This document shows positions 1 to 8,060 of a stretch of DNA of 53,742 bases, one piece after another. How positions within the stretch are numbered: the first letter of the stretch is position 1; every line of letters begins with the position of its first letter. The notes beneath the pieces are model-generated. The model did no database searches. It had not been told where the DNA came from and was given only the letters and a program-made list of their open reading frames with translations. Made by a program: the position numbers and the translations under genes. The DNA is from Bacteriovorax sp. (GTDB lineage: Bacteria; Bdellovibrionota; Bacteriovoracia; Bacteriovoracales; Bacteriovoracaceae), in contig JACMPM010000004.1 in NCBI GenBank assembly GCA_014377485.1, positions 1-53,742 on the forward strand, read 5' to 3'.

Positions 1-2
1 CT

Positions 3-212
3 GACGCCGGTAAATGGAAGGCAAAACAAGCTGAAGGTGATTTAGTTGTTAGCACAACCGTTGTTGATGCTAATACTAAGCCTGATATAAATGTTCAGAA
101 AAAAGGCAATGGTTCTGACGGAGGAGGTACGACAGAATCTATTCTAATGATCGTAGGCCTTTGTGCAGTTGGATTTATAATTCTGAAAATGAGAAAGAAA
201 AAGAAGAAATAG
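3..212 (+). CDS. C-terminal end of exported protein with Gly-rich anchor
   Basis: Partial gene, open from the window's left edge in frame 3 and ending with TAG at 210-212. The visible 69 residues end in a Gly-rich linker (SDGGGTT), a hydrophobic segment of about 16 residues (ILMIVGLCAVGFIIL) and a tail of Arg and Lys (MRKKKKK). This Gly-rich/transmembrane/basic layout is that of C-terminal membrane anchors and of GlyGly-CTERM-type sorting signals handled by rhombosortases. Which of the two applies cannot be decided without the rest of the protein. A strong terminator follows 14 bases after the stop. No function can be named. Confidence 0.75.
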   Translation, partial: DAGKWKAKQAEGDLVVSTTVVDANTKPDINVQKKGNGSDGGGTTESILMIVGLCAVGFIILKMRKKKKK

Positions 213-226
213 AAGTTACTAGTTAA

Positions 227-250
227 GGGCCCATTAGGGCCCTTTTTTTT
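227..250 (+). terminator. Rho-independent terminator
   Basis: Perfect GGGCCC / GGGCCC inverted repeat (227-232 and 237-242) with a 4-base loop, followed by eight T residues. It closes the gene ending at 212 and sits against the end of the convergent gene at 253. Confidence 0.93.
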
Positions 251-252
251 GA

Positions 253-600
253 TCAAATAATATCGAGCTTGCGTCGATTGCTTTCTAAAAATGCTTCTTG
301 AGTATCTTTTTCTACTTGATCTGCAGTTTTTACATCTTGCCAGCTTGTTTCCTGTGCTGAATTATAAACTACATCTTTTTTAAAAAACATTTGATCTGGC
401 AGATAAGGTGATTTGGTGGCGTTGGTTACCGTGCTATCATCGCGCACTTTTTCATCGTTAGTAATTTTGACTTCATTTTTTATTTTTTGTAATTCGCGCA
501 CAACTTCAGAGCCACTTCCAGTCTCTTTTGATTGGTAGAGTTGTCTTAAGAAATTGATACGTGTAATGCCATCTGAATTCATATGAGGACTCATCGGCAA
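253..600 (-). CDS. Small hypothetical protein, last gene of the lexA-dinB cluster
   Basis: 115 residues if begun at the TTG at 600. ATG codons at 594 and 582 are equally possible, because no strong ribosome binding site singles out one. The sequence is hydrophilic and predicted mostly helical or disordered, without signal peptide, membrane segment or a motif I recognise. It begins about 10 bases after the stop of the MenE-MenH gene and is probably co-transcribed with it. Function unknown. Confidence 0.55.
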   Translation of the reverse strand: MPMSPHMNSDGITRINFLRQLYQSKETGSGSEVVRELQKIKNEVKITNDEKVRDDSTVTNATKSPYLPDQMFFKKDVVYNSAQETSWQDVKTADQVEKDTQEAFLESNRRKLDII

Positions 601-610
601 AATAAGAATA

Positions 611-2677
611 TTACTTGAGCGCTATGGTCAGTAGGTGTGTAGTTTCGAGAGGATGAGTCTTATGAGGGTTGTGCCCAGAGCCTATTATCGCCCCAATTGA
701 GACTTTGATCTTTGTTTCTAATATCAGAAGACGTTGAGCAAAATTTTTATATTTAAAGTCATTCTCACCATAAATATAGAGAAGAGGGAAAGTCGCAAAA
801 TTGAGTTTTTCAAGATTCTCTTCAATTAACGGAAAGCACCCTGCCGAGAGAAAATTTTGTGAATCTCTCCATTCTTTAAAATCATGCAAAGATTTGTAAT
901 TTATTTCTGACTCATAACTTGGGTGTTCATTAAAATTTTTAAAGATAGGGTTTTGATACCAACGATTTAAAAATTCATGAAGCTCTCCTTGTTTGAGGTC
1001 CGAAAACTGGTTGAAATCATCTTCTCGTCTTCGGATTTGCTCCGTTTTATTTTCAAGACCAAGACCAGCAGACTCTAGAATTAAAAATTTTGGAGTTATG
1101 AAAGTAAGCGCAAGATGAAGGGCGATTCTTCCCCCCATAGAATATCCATAAAAAATTGGATTATTAGAAAAGAGATTTATAAACTGAGAGAGTTTTAAAA
1201 AAAGATCTAAGCTCGAATTGAAGTTTACAATTTTAGTCTTACCATGTCCCGGCAGATCAATATAAAGTCTTGAGTATTGAGATCCAAACGAACTAGAGAT
1301 ATTTTTTAAATCTTCTTTATCACCCAAGAATCCATGGAAAAAAACAATAACCGGAGCATCTTTTACTTCAAAATAATCATAGGAGAAAATATTTTTCAGA
1401 TAAAGTTCTCTTGCTTGAATTTTTAATTCACTTCTCTTTGCTTTTAAATGACCTTCAAGGTTAAGCTGAGTTTTAAAACTAAATTTAGGAACAACATGGG
1501 GATGAAGTTTTGTTTTCAAAAAATTATTTAATTCCGAAAATGGCAGGTCATCGATCAAATGAGTTTCATAAAGCAAAACTCCCATTTCTCCCCATTTTTC
1601 GTCGGAAATTGGAACGAGATAAGCATCTTTTATGAGAGAATTTTCTTTAACAATTTCTTCAATTAAAAACGGATTAATATTTTCACCACCGCTGATAAAA
1701 ATTAAGTCCGCACGTTGTTTAAAATGAAAATTTCCTAAATCGTCTTTATAACCCTGGTCTTGCGTTTTATACCAATCAGAGGGAATAGGTTTAAATTGAT
1801 TATTTTGAAAATAACCCAAGGCCAGAGTTTTTCCCTTAACCTTAAAAAATCCAAGGTCATCAAGTTCAACTTCTCTAAAGGGGAGAACTTCACCATTTAT
1901 CATCAAGAGAGAAGTCGTTTCACTCATCCCATAAGTTTCATATAGAATAAGAGCATTTTTTCTAGCTTCATCTTTTAAGGACTGATTAAGCGGAGCACCT
2001 CCAACTAAGATGACGCGAATTTTTTTTAAGAGTTGAAGTTTATCGTAATCTTCAATCATACGTTTAAATTGAAGTGGAACCAGAGAAATAAAATCGATAG
2101 GAGAGTTGAGATCCGTTGTTATTTTCCCACCGGTGAAAAAAGCACGCCACAAAATCATCAGTCCGCCCACATGGTGATGAGGGAGATTAATTAGTGAGCT
2201 TTCATTTTCTGATTGATGAAAATATTCAGAAAAACCTTTGGCCGAATAATAAATATTATTAAAACTTAAAGCGACGCCTTTTGGAGTTGCAGTGGTACCA
2301 GAGCTAAAGAGGACTACTGCAGGATAATCAATATTTATTTTAGGAAATACATTTTGAGAATTATTAGTACCTAAAAGCATTTCAATATGATGATCTTCAA
2401 TAATTGTTTCAAAATGAATTTGCGAACGTAATCTCTCAATCATTGATGGTGATTCACGATGAGAGAGTAGTACAGCCAATTTTTTTTCTTTGAGACATGA
2501 GAGGATTGCCACAAAGGCCAGGTAAGGTGATTGGATTTTGATAGCAATAGTATTCAAATGAGAAAAAGTTGATGATAAAGAAGTTACGTCAGACAAAAGT
2601 TCAGCATAGGACTTTTCGTTGAAAAATTTATTGCTACTATAAGTCTTAAAATGTCGATTGAAGTCAAAATGGTTCAT
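611..2677 (-). CDS. MenE-MenH fusion: o-succinylbenzoate-CoA ligase plus SHCHC synthase-like hydrolase
   Basis: 688 residues in two parts. Residues 1 to about 430 are an AMP-forming acyl-CoA ligase: a Ser/Thr-rich ATP loop (SSGTTATPKGVAL), the YGMSETT motif and the C-terminal swivel domain (ISGGENINP). Residues about 435-688 are an alpha/beta hydrolase with FFHGFLG, DLPGHG and the nucleophile elbow GYSMGGRIAL, and a late GSGHNPH with the catalytic His. The HGFLG/DLPGHG/GYSxGGRIA combination is the MenH signature, and MenE is the ligase expected beside it in menaquinone synthesis. The two normally act a few steps apart as separate proteins. The gene starts 3 bases after the dinB stop. Domain assignment is firm; the menaquinone role is inferred from family resemblance, as no other men gene is in the window. 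Confidence 0.85.
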   Translation of the reverse strand: MNHFDFNRHFKTYSSNKFFNEKSYAELLSDVTSLSSTFSHLNTIAIKIQSPYLAFVAILSCLKEKKLAVLLSHRESPSMIERLRSQIHFETIIEDHHIEMLLGTNNSQNVFPKINIDYPAVVLFSSGTTATPKGVALSFNNIYYSAKGFSEYFHQSENESSLINLPHHHVGGLMILWRAFFTGGKITTDLNSPIDFISLVPLQFKRMIEDYDKLQLLKKIRVILVGGAPLNQSLKDEARKNALILYETYGMSETTSLLMINGEVLPFREVELDDLGFFKVKGKTLALGYFQNNQFKPIPSDWYKTQDQGYKDDLGNFHFKQRADLIFISGGENINPFLIEEIVKENSLIKDAYLVPISDEKWGEMGVLLYETHLIDDLPFSELNNFLKTKLHPHVVPKFSFKTQLNLEGHLKAKRSELKIQARELYLKNIFSYDYFEVKDAPVIVFFHGFLGDKEDLKNISSSFGSQYSRLYIDLPGHGKTKIVNFNSSLDLFLKLSQFINLFSNNPIFYGYSMGGRIALHLALTFITPKFLILESAGLGLENKTEQIRRREDDFNQFSDLKQGELHEFLNRWYQNPIFKNFNEHPSYESEINYKSLHDFKEWRDSQNFLSAGCFPLIEENLEKLNFATFPLLYIYGENDFKYKNFAQRLLILETKIKVSIGAIIGSGHNPHKTHPLETTHLLTIALK

Positions 2678-2680
2678 GCC

Positions 2681-3769
2681 TTATCCACAAAAAGGAAGAA
2701 GGCTTAGCTGAACAGGGTTAAACTCTTCTTGGGTAATAAATCTTACTCCAAGCCCTATTAAGCGTACAGCATTACCTTTTTTTTGCAGGCAGTGGGAGAG
2801 AAGAGTATAAAAACGATCTAATTGTAAGAGGCTTCTCCAGTCCTCAAGTTCGTGGGTACGCAGTGTTTCTTCACATGAGGTTCTTGAAAAATCATTAAAC
2901 TTAACTTTGATATAAAATTTTTTTAACTTTTTTTCTCCCTCTTCGTCAAAATGAGCTTCCAGCCTAGAGAGCATTTCATCATAGAGATCTTTGAGTTCAA
3001 GTTGTAATATATTTTCTTCACTAATATCTTTAGAAAAAGTAGTTTCAACACTTAAGGACTTTCTTTCCCAATCAGAGATGACTTCACGGTCGTCGATTCC
3101 TTTGGCATATTGATAAAGGGAATAACTAAATTTTCCAAAATATTGGCTTAGTATTTCATGAGGTATTTTTTTTAAATCATCACAAGTTTTAACACCAATT
3201 GAATCAAAGATTTCCTGTCCTTTTTTTCCAATTCCTGGAATGAGTTTAACCGGCAGAGCTTTAACAAAAGATTCAACATTGACCGGCGGGATTACAAAAA
3301 GACCATCTGGCTTTTTCCAATCACTGGCTATTTTTGCCAAAAATTTATTGGGCGCAACTCCGACTGAAGCTGTTAGCCCTGTTCGCGCAAAAATTGCCTT
3401 TTTTATTTCCATGGCAATGCACGTAGCACTCTCAGCGTCCGATACATCAAGATAGGCTTCATCCAATGAAACTGGTTCAACAAGGGTAGAATAGCGGTGA
3501 AAAATTGATTGGATTATTTCTGAAGCTTCAGAATATTTTCTGAAATTTGGAACAATGACAACGAGATTGGGACAAAGTTTAATAGCGTAATCGGTAGGCA
3601 TTGCTGATTTTACGCCAAATTTACGGGCTATATAATTACTTGTACAAAGCACACTGCGAGTTCCAGGAAGTCCTCCGATGCCGAGAGGAACATTTCTAAG
3701 TGAGGGGTTGTCTCTCATTTCGACTTGAGCATAAAAACAATCCATATCGACATGGATAATCTTTTTCAT
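2681..3769 (-). CDS. dinB: DNA polymerase IV (Y-family translesion polymerase)
   Basis: 362 residues, the usual length for the family. The N-terminus carries the palm motif with Asp8 (HVDMDCFYAQVE), followed by the SLDEAYLD catalytic acidic pair near residue 103, the SVGVAPNKFLAKIAS fingers motif and a helix-hairpin-helix stretch (LIPGIGKKGQEIF). It copies past damaged template bases with low fidelity. It begins 5 bases after the lexA stop, so repressor and polymerase are almost certainly one transcript and induced together in the SOS response. The C-terminal beta-clamp-type peptide (VQLSLLPF) is present near the end. Confidence 0.96.
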   Translation of the reverse strand: MKKIIHVDMDCFYAQVEMRDNPSLRNVPLGIGGLPGTRSVLCTSNYIARKFGVKSAMPTDYAIKLCPNLVVIVPNFRKYSEASEIIQSIFHRYSTLVEPVSLDEAYLDVSDAESATCIAMEIKKAIFARTGLTASVGVAPNKFLAKIASDWKKPDGLFVIPPVNVESFVKALPVKLIPGIGKKGQEIFDSIGVKTCDDLKKIPHEILSQYFGKFSYSLYQYAKGIDDREVISDWERKSLSVETTFSKDISEENILQLELKDLYDEMLSRLEAHFDEEGEKKLKKFYIKVKFNDFSRTSCEETLRTHELEDWRSLLQLDRFYTLLSHCLQKKGNAVRLIGLGVRFITQEEFNPVQLSLLPFCG

Positions 3770-3774
3770 TTTTT

Positions 3775-4401
3775 TTATGCGTAAGAACGTAGCAATCCAA
3801 CTAACGTTCCAACTATTTTAAAGTCCGTTACATTTTCATCTACAACTATAGGCGAGAAATTTTTATTTGAAGGGAGAAGTTCCAATCGTTTTTTATTTTG
3901 AAGAGAAAGAGTTTTAACGGTTGCTTCACCATCAATTACAGCTACTACAATCTGGCCGTTACGGGCCTCTTTTGTAGAGCGACAGACAATGACATCACCT
4001 TCAAGAATGCCCGCCTCAATCATCGATTCACCTTTAACTGTAAGTGCGAAATAGCGGAATCCACCTTTTAAAAAGTGACGAGGAACAGCTATGGTATTGG
4101 TTGGGTTTTCAATCGCCTCAATAGGGTTCCCAGCGGCAACTAAACCTAAGAGAGGAATATGTTCGGAATCACTTTCAGCAATATTGGTTTGTGGTGCCTT
4201 AACTTCAACACCTCTGCGCTGATTCCAATGACTTTCCAGCAAACCTTCTTTATTCAAATACTGAAGGTATTTTTGAACTGAACCCAAAGACTTCAATCCA
4301 AAATGATCTTTAATTTCATTTTGAGTTGGAGCATGCCCATGATGTTCATGATAGGCCTGGATATAATCGAAAACTTCTTTTTGTTTTTTTGTTAATGCCA
4401 T
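3775..4401 (-). CDS. lexA: LexA repressor, SOS regulator
   Basis: 208 residues. The N-terminal winged helix (about 1-65) is followed by an S24 peptidase-like domain. The Ala90-Gly91 cleavage site lies in LVAAGNP, with catalytic Ser126 (KGESMIEAG) and Lys163 (EATVKTL). RecA-stimulated self-cleavage relieves repression of DNA damage genes. The recognition helix (SVQKYLQYLNKEG) differs from E. coli LexA, so the operator should differ too; a candidate lies 9-31 bases upstream of the start. Flanked by dinB downstream and an AlkB-like repair gene upstream. Confidence 0.96.
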   Translation of the reverse strand: MALTKKQKEVFDYIQAYHEHHGHAPTQNEIKDHFGLKSLGSVQKYLQYLNKEGLLESHWNQRRGVEVKAPQTNIAESDSEHIPLLGLVAAGNPIEAIENPTNTIAVPRHFLKGGFRYFALTVKGESMIEAGILEGDVIVCRSTKEARNGQIVVAVIDGEATVKTLSLQNKKRLELLPSNKNFSPIVVDENVTDFKIVGTLVGLLRSYA

Positions 4402-4409
4402 ACTAAAAG

Positions 4410-4432
4410 CTTAAGCGTAGTTTATGCGTAAG
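4410..4432 (-). promoter_or_regulatory. Candidate LexA operator / lexA promoter region
   Basis: On the minus strand a 23-bp imperfect palindrome, half-sites CTTACGCATA and TACGCTTAAG separated by AAC (8 of 10 positions symmetrical), lies just before lexA. It overlaps a possible promoter with TTGACT (4436-4431) and a weak -10 17 bases later. The position suits LexA autoregulation. It does not match the TTACN3GTAA box I recall for Bdellovibrio, so the assignment rests on symmetry and position only. Confidence 0.4.
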
Positions 4433-4440
4433 TCAAGGAG

Positions 4441-5295
4441 CTATTTTTTCGCCAGCGCAAGACGATAATGATCAGAGTTTTGGGCGAGTTCTTCCATATA
4501 AGGAGTGATGTCTGCCTGAAGAGTTTCAGGAAGTTTATTAAACTCGATAATATGTTCTTTTGGAACGTATCGAAAGGTAAAATTGATTCTTCTAGTTTCA
4601 AAATTCTCAACATTCAAATCGAAAGAAGTTTTAAGTTTATTCTCTACCCGTTGAACACGATGAAAGGCGCGGTCTTTATAGAGCTCTCCTGCAAATATTT
4701 GGAGAGAGCTATCATCGAGCCATTGTTCCAGTAAAATATTATTCTTTAGATCTTTTTTACCCAAAACAAATTGAAAAAAAGCCCGTTCACCAAACGAAAT
4801 AGAAGCAACTGGTCCCAGTTCAAAATCTTTATGATCTCCAACTCTGGCCGTATCGTTTTTTTTTCCGGTAACTGGATCTATAGAAGATCCATAAAAATTG
4901 ATTAAACAAGTGTTGAGATTCCAGTCTTTAGGCACTTCATTTTTTTTAAAATGTGTTTTAGTGATACCTTCAACTGTTTTAAGTATTTTTTTTAAAACCG
5001 GCGGGTAGTCTTCACCTTTTACACATCTATTGTGAATACCCTTAGGCGGATGGTAATAATTAAGACAGGCAAATTGCCAGTTGCCAAGCCAGTAGACTGG
5101 TCTTTTTAGCTGTCTTTGTTCATCGCCTTCAGGAGGTGGATTATGCTCCGAAAAGCGCATTTCCCAGATAGGGTGCAAAGTCTTAAGCCATTCAATAATT
5201 TCTGCCCGTTCAGACTTTTTGACAAAGGTTGGGTGATAGAACAATCCGTCCTTTCTCAAAATCTCTTTTTTAGCTTTATTGTGTCGAATACTCAT
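4441..5295 (-). CDS. AlkB-like 2-oxoglutarate/Fe(II) dioxygenase
   Basis: 284 residues. The double-stranded beta-helix shows the iron ligands His155 and Asp157 (GDHKDFELGP), His212 (AFHRVQRV) and the 2-oxoglutarate-binding Arg pair at 235-236 (ETRRINFTFRYV). NFYG before the HxD motif is typical of AlkB, which removes alkyl groups from DNA or RNA bases. It is longer than E. coli AlkB (about 216) through an N-terminal extension of 60-80 residues. The gene precedes lexA in the same direction, 39 bases away, supporting a DNA repair role; a protein or RNA substrate is not excluded. Confidence 0.8.
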   Translation of the reverse strand: MSIRHNKAKKEILRKDGLFYHPTFVKKSERAEIIEWLKTLHPIWEMRFSEHNPPPEGDEQRQLKRPVYWLGNWQFACLNYYHPPKGIHNRCVKGEDYPPVLKKILKTVEGITKTHFKKNEVPKDWNLNTCLINFYGSSIDPVTGKKNDTARVGDHKDFELGPVASISFGERAFFQFVLGKKDLKNNILLEQWLDDSSLQIFAGELYKDRAFHRVQRVENKLKTSFDLNVENFETRRINFTFRYVPKEHIIEFNKLPETLQADITPYMEELAQNSDHYRLALAKK

Positions 5296-5420
5296 CTTTT
5301 ATTAAGTTAAGGCCAGTGAGATATATTGAAAATCACTCTGTAATTATTATAAGGAGCGATTGCAGAATAAAATTTAGATGTTAAAAGCACAAGAACAAAA
5401 GATCCTAGGGGGATTATAAA

Positions 5421-6314
5421 ATGAAGATGCAAAATTTAACCAAATTGACTCTCGCTGTTTTGGTAGCTGCTCAGTTTTTGAATACTGAAGTCGCTCACGC
5501 AGGCCTTCCGAAAACATTCATACACACTTATAAAACTTCTGATAAAGAAGCATTTAAAGATCCATACTTTCAAATTAAATCTTTTAAAGTTAGAGAGCTT
5601 TCTGCAGAAGAAGCACTAGAATTTAATGAACCAGAAACTAAAATTTCTGATAGAAAAATTAATGAAATCGCCAATAAAGCATTTGTAGGTCCGAATATTC
5701 CAAATATCCCGAATATTCCACCTGTTCCGCCTTCGGCACCAGTAACAGGTGGCTTAATAGCAAGTACTGGTGGTCCAAGCCTAGAACCTACAGGTACATT
5801 AGACTCAATCATCATGGTTATTGATAAATTAATCGCAATTGGACAAAAAATTATTCCTACAATTAAAGAAGGAAAATCTGTAGTGACAAATAATCCAATG
5901 GCCTCTGTTTCTGTTCTCCCAAGATCTGAATCAAAAGACCCAGTTGTTCACGACATGGGTGGATGGTCGATTCCAGTTTCGAAACATTACAAAATTTCTT
6001 ATTCAAATGGTTTTGGTTCAGAAGTAGTTTCTTTTGTTTACTCAATCACTTTCCAATACAACGGAAGTGCTGATGGAAAAGGGAAATATCTTGCAGGAAT
6101 AAGAGCTTCTGCTAGAAATATCACAATTTCATGGGGATTTGACTTAGATGCAACTTCTCAATTGCTTCAAATTTCTAACGTAGGAACTCAACAAAATGTA
6201 ATTGCGGGAGCTACAATTGAGATGACTTATACAGTGAAGAACTGGACTAAGAACATTACGACATCTGAATCATTTCATGTTACTGGTGACGGAAGACTTT
6301 ATAAGCTTGATTAA
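5421..6314 (+). CDS. Secreted protein of unknown function
   Basis: 297 residues with a clear signal peptide (LTLAVLVAAQFL, cleavage near AHA/GLP). The middle has a Pro-rich linker (NIPNIPNIPPVPPSAP), after which a beta-rich C-terminal half of about 120 residues follows. GGGGG at 5409-5413 serves as ribosome binding site. It stands alone between divergent alkB and convergent genes and ends at a terminator. I do not recognise the family. Confidence 0.8.
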   Translation: MKMQNLTKLTLAVLVAAQFLNTEVAHAGLPKTFIHTYKTSDKEAFKDPYFQIKSFKVRELSAEEALEFNEPETKISDRKINEIANKAFVGPNIPNIPNIPPVPPSAPVTGGLIASTGGPSLEPTGTLDSIIMVIDKLIAIGQKIIPTIKEGKSVVTNNPMASVSVLPRSESKDPVVHDMGGWSIPVSKHYKISYSNGFGSEVVSFVYSITFQYNGSADGKGKYLAGIRASARNITISWGFDLDATSQLLQISNVGTQQNVIAGATIEMTYTVKNWTKNITTSESFHVTGDGRLYKLD

Positions 6315-6352
6315 GTCTTTACTTTCTTAAGCTATATTATATTGTAAAAATA

Positions 6353-6374
6353 CCCTGCGAAAGCGGGGTTTTTT
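6353..6374 (+). terminator. Rho-independent terminator
   Basis: CCCTGC / GCGGGG stem (one T-G pair) with a GAAA tetraloop at 6353-6368, followed by six T. It closes the secreted-protein gene ending at 6314. Confidence 0.85.
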
Positions 6375-6735
6375 ATTTTTTATTTAAATTAAAAAAATCC
6401 CAAGAGTCAACATAGTACTTATTCTTTAGAACGCAGTAATCGTATTCATTATTTTTTTTATCCCGCAAGATTTCAGAATTTCCGTTATTGAATTCACAAA
6501 AATCAGAAGCAGGGTTTCCCAATACGTCCTGGGTCTGTTTTGTTTTTTGGCCTAAAGGCTTTAAGATTAGCTGCAGGCATTCTTGTTTATTATTGATACA
6601 TTCATGGTTTACATGAAACCCATTTAGTTTTTCAATTTTTATTTTTCTGGCAGAACCGTTGTTGAATTTATGGAAGAATAATTCAGATCTAGCATCAAAA
6701 GAGAGTAAACTAAAAAATAAAATAGTATATTTCAT
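6373..6735 (-). CDS. Small secreted hypothetical protein
   Basis: 120 residues with an N-terminal signal peptide (YTILFFSLLSF, likely cut after ARS). The mature part has six Cys, suggesting disulfides in the periplasm or outside. It starts 9 bases after the stop of the papain-fold peptidase gene and is likely its operon partner, so a pro-region, inhibitor or accessory role is possible but not shown by sequence. No family recognised. Confidence 0.65.
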   Translation of the reverse strand: MKYTILFFSLLSFDARSELFFHKFNNGSARKIKIEKLNGFHVNHECINNKQECLQLILKPLGQKTKQTQDVLGNPASDFCEFNNGNSEILRDKKNNEYDYCVLKNKYYVDSWDFFNLNKK

Positions 6736-6744
6736 ATTGGCAAC

Positions 6745-7950
6745 TTATTTTAAAGGAATGCAACCAGGTTCATACTGATCAACATATTTAGTACCAGGGC
6801 ATTTCCAGATTCCATAATAATTTTTATATTCATCTGGTATTCCACCGCCAGCTCTACTATTAACAGTAGACATTAACGAAGTAACAGATTTTTTGCTTAG
6901 CGATTTTTCAATTAAAATAAATCCAGGTTTTTCAATCCATGAAATATTATTATTTTGCGTTAGGAGAAATGAGCTATCGGCCAATGACTTTAAGTTCACC
7001 CATCCATTATTGTTTTGTAGCTGCCATGTATTCCCATAGCTATTTTTCACTTTAACCATTGTTCTGCAATCATTTTTTCTTGAACTGCAAACTTGTTTGA
7101 TACCAAAGAGTGCAATGGAATGGGCACTTTGCGCTGAACATTTATCTGTGAAGTCTTTTTGAGTACAGATACTTATTTCTACAGGAATACTCGAAAGTAA
7201 AAGTGATTCGACTTTTTTTGCGACCGCATTAGCATCAGCTTTTTCGTTATATCCAGGATAGCTTTTAGACTTAAATTCCGGAATACTGGCCATTTTATTT
7301 TCCTCCATACACTGAGCGGGGAGAAGTGATTTATAAAGAAATTCCTCCATAGAATGAGAACTGGTAAATGCATCTTTTAGTTGGTCTATCGGCGTCTGGA
7401 CATTGGGGAGATTTTTTTTAATTTCATCGGCCAGACAAGCAACACAATCATTGCGTCTCACATCTTTTCCAATCCCTCTATATTCATTCCATTTTTTAAC
7501 GAGAAAAATCCAGCCTCTCTTTTCATCTTTTTGCATAATGTTTTTGTAATCGACCATTTGATGAACCAAGGCGGAAAATTGCACACATTCTTCTTTAGCG
7601 ATTTTTCTTTTTGAATTTTCGATATTAGAAAAAATTCTATAAGTATCTCCACCTTCTTTAAGACTTTTTCGCTCGTAATAAGATGTGACATCTAAAGAAG
7701 AAAGAAATTCTTTGGGATCATCGCAATTTAATTTTAGCTCCCGACATCGATAGCTTTCTAATAAACTAGTGGCCGAAAAACCATAACAAAGGCCAATGCC
7801 GTCTTGTGCTTTGATAGGAGTGGACGGAGAAATTTCAATGGGAATCGTAGTGTCTTTATATGAGCCATCGAGTGTCTCATAGGGAAACTCATACGCTTGT
7901 ACATGGATTGAAAAGAGACTAAAAATACTAATTAAATAAAAGACTTTCAT
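6745..7950 (-). CDS. Secreted papain-like (C1-type) cysteine peptidase
   Basis: 401 residues with a signal peptide (FYLISIFSLFSIHVQA). The papain catalytic set is recognisable: Gln49 and Cys55 in AQDGIGLCYGFSATS, His277 in AHSIALFGIK and Asn303 in KVKNSYGNTWQ. The insertion between Cys and His is longer than in papain and contains many Cys. Export and fold suggest protein degradation outside the cytoplasm; a predator would have use for such an enzyme, but that is inference. A small secreted protein follows directly. Overall similarity to papain is low, yet the three motif contexts agree. Confidence 0.8.
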   Translation of the reverse strand: MKVFYLISIFSLFSIHVQAYEFPYETLDGSYKDTTIPIEISPSTPIKAQDGIGLCYGFSATSLLESYRCRELKLNCDDPKEFLSSLDVTSYYERKSLKEGGDTYRIFSNIENSKRKIAKEECVQFSALVHQMVDYKNIMQKDEKRGWIFLVKKWNEYRGIGKDVRRNDCVACLADEIKKNLPNVQTPIDQLKDAFTSSHSMEEFLYKSLLPAQCMEENKMASIPEFKSKSYPGYNEKADANAVAKKVESLLLSSIPVEISICTQKDFTDKCSAQSAHSIALFGIKQVCSSRKNDCRTMVKVKNSYGNTWQLQNNNGWVNLKSLADSSFLLTQNNNISWIEKPGFILIEKSLSKKSVTSLMSTVNSRAGGGIPDEYKNYYGIWKCPGTKYVDQYEPGCIPLK

Positions 7951-8060
7951 TCGAATAGTATCGGAGTTTTATTTTATGATTTTAGAAAGAGTAATTTGAG
8001 TAAAATAGTCAGAAAGAGTATGTAAGAGCAAGCAGATGCTCACCCTTGTAAATTTAGGTA

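Noticed and set aside
3774-3785. Second LexA half-site before dinB
   Set aside because: It is a 12-base identity located in the lexA stop region without a partner half-site; could be chance, so not annotated.
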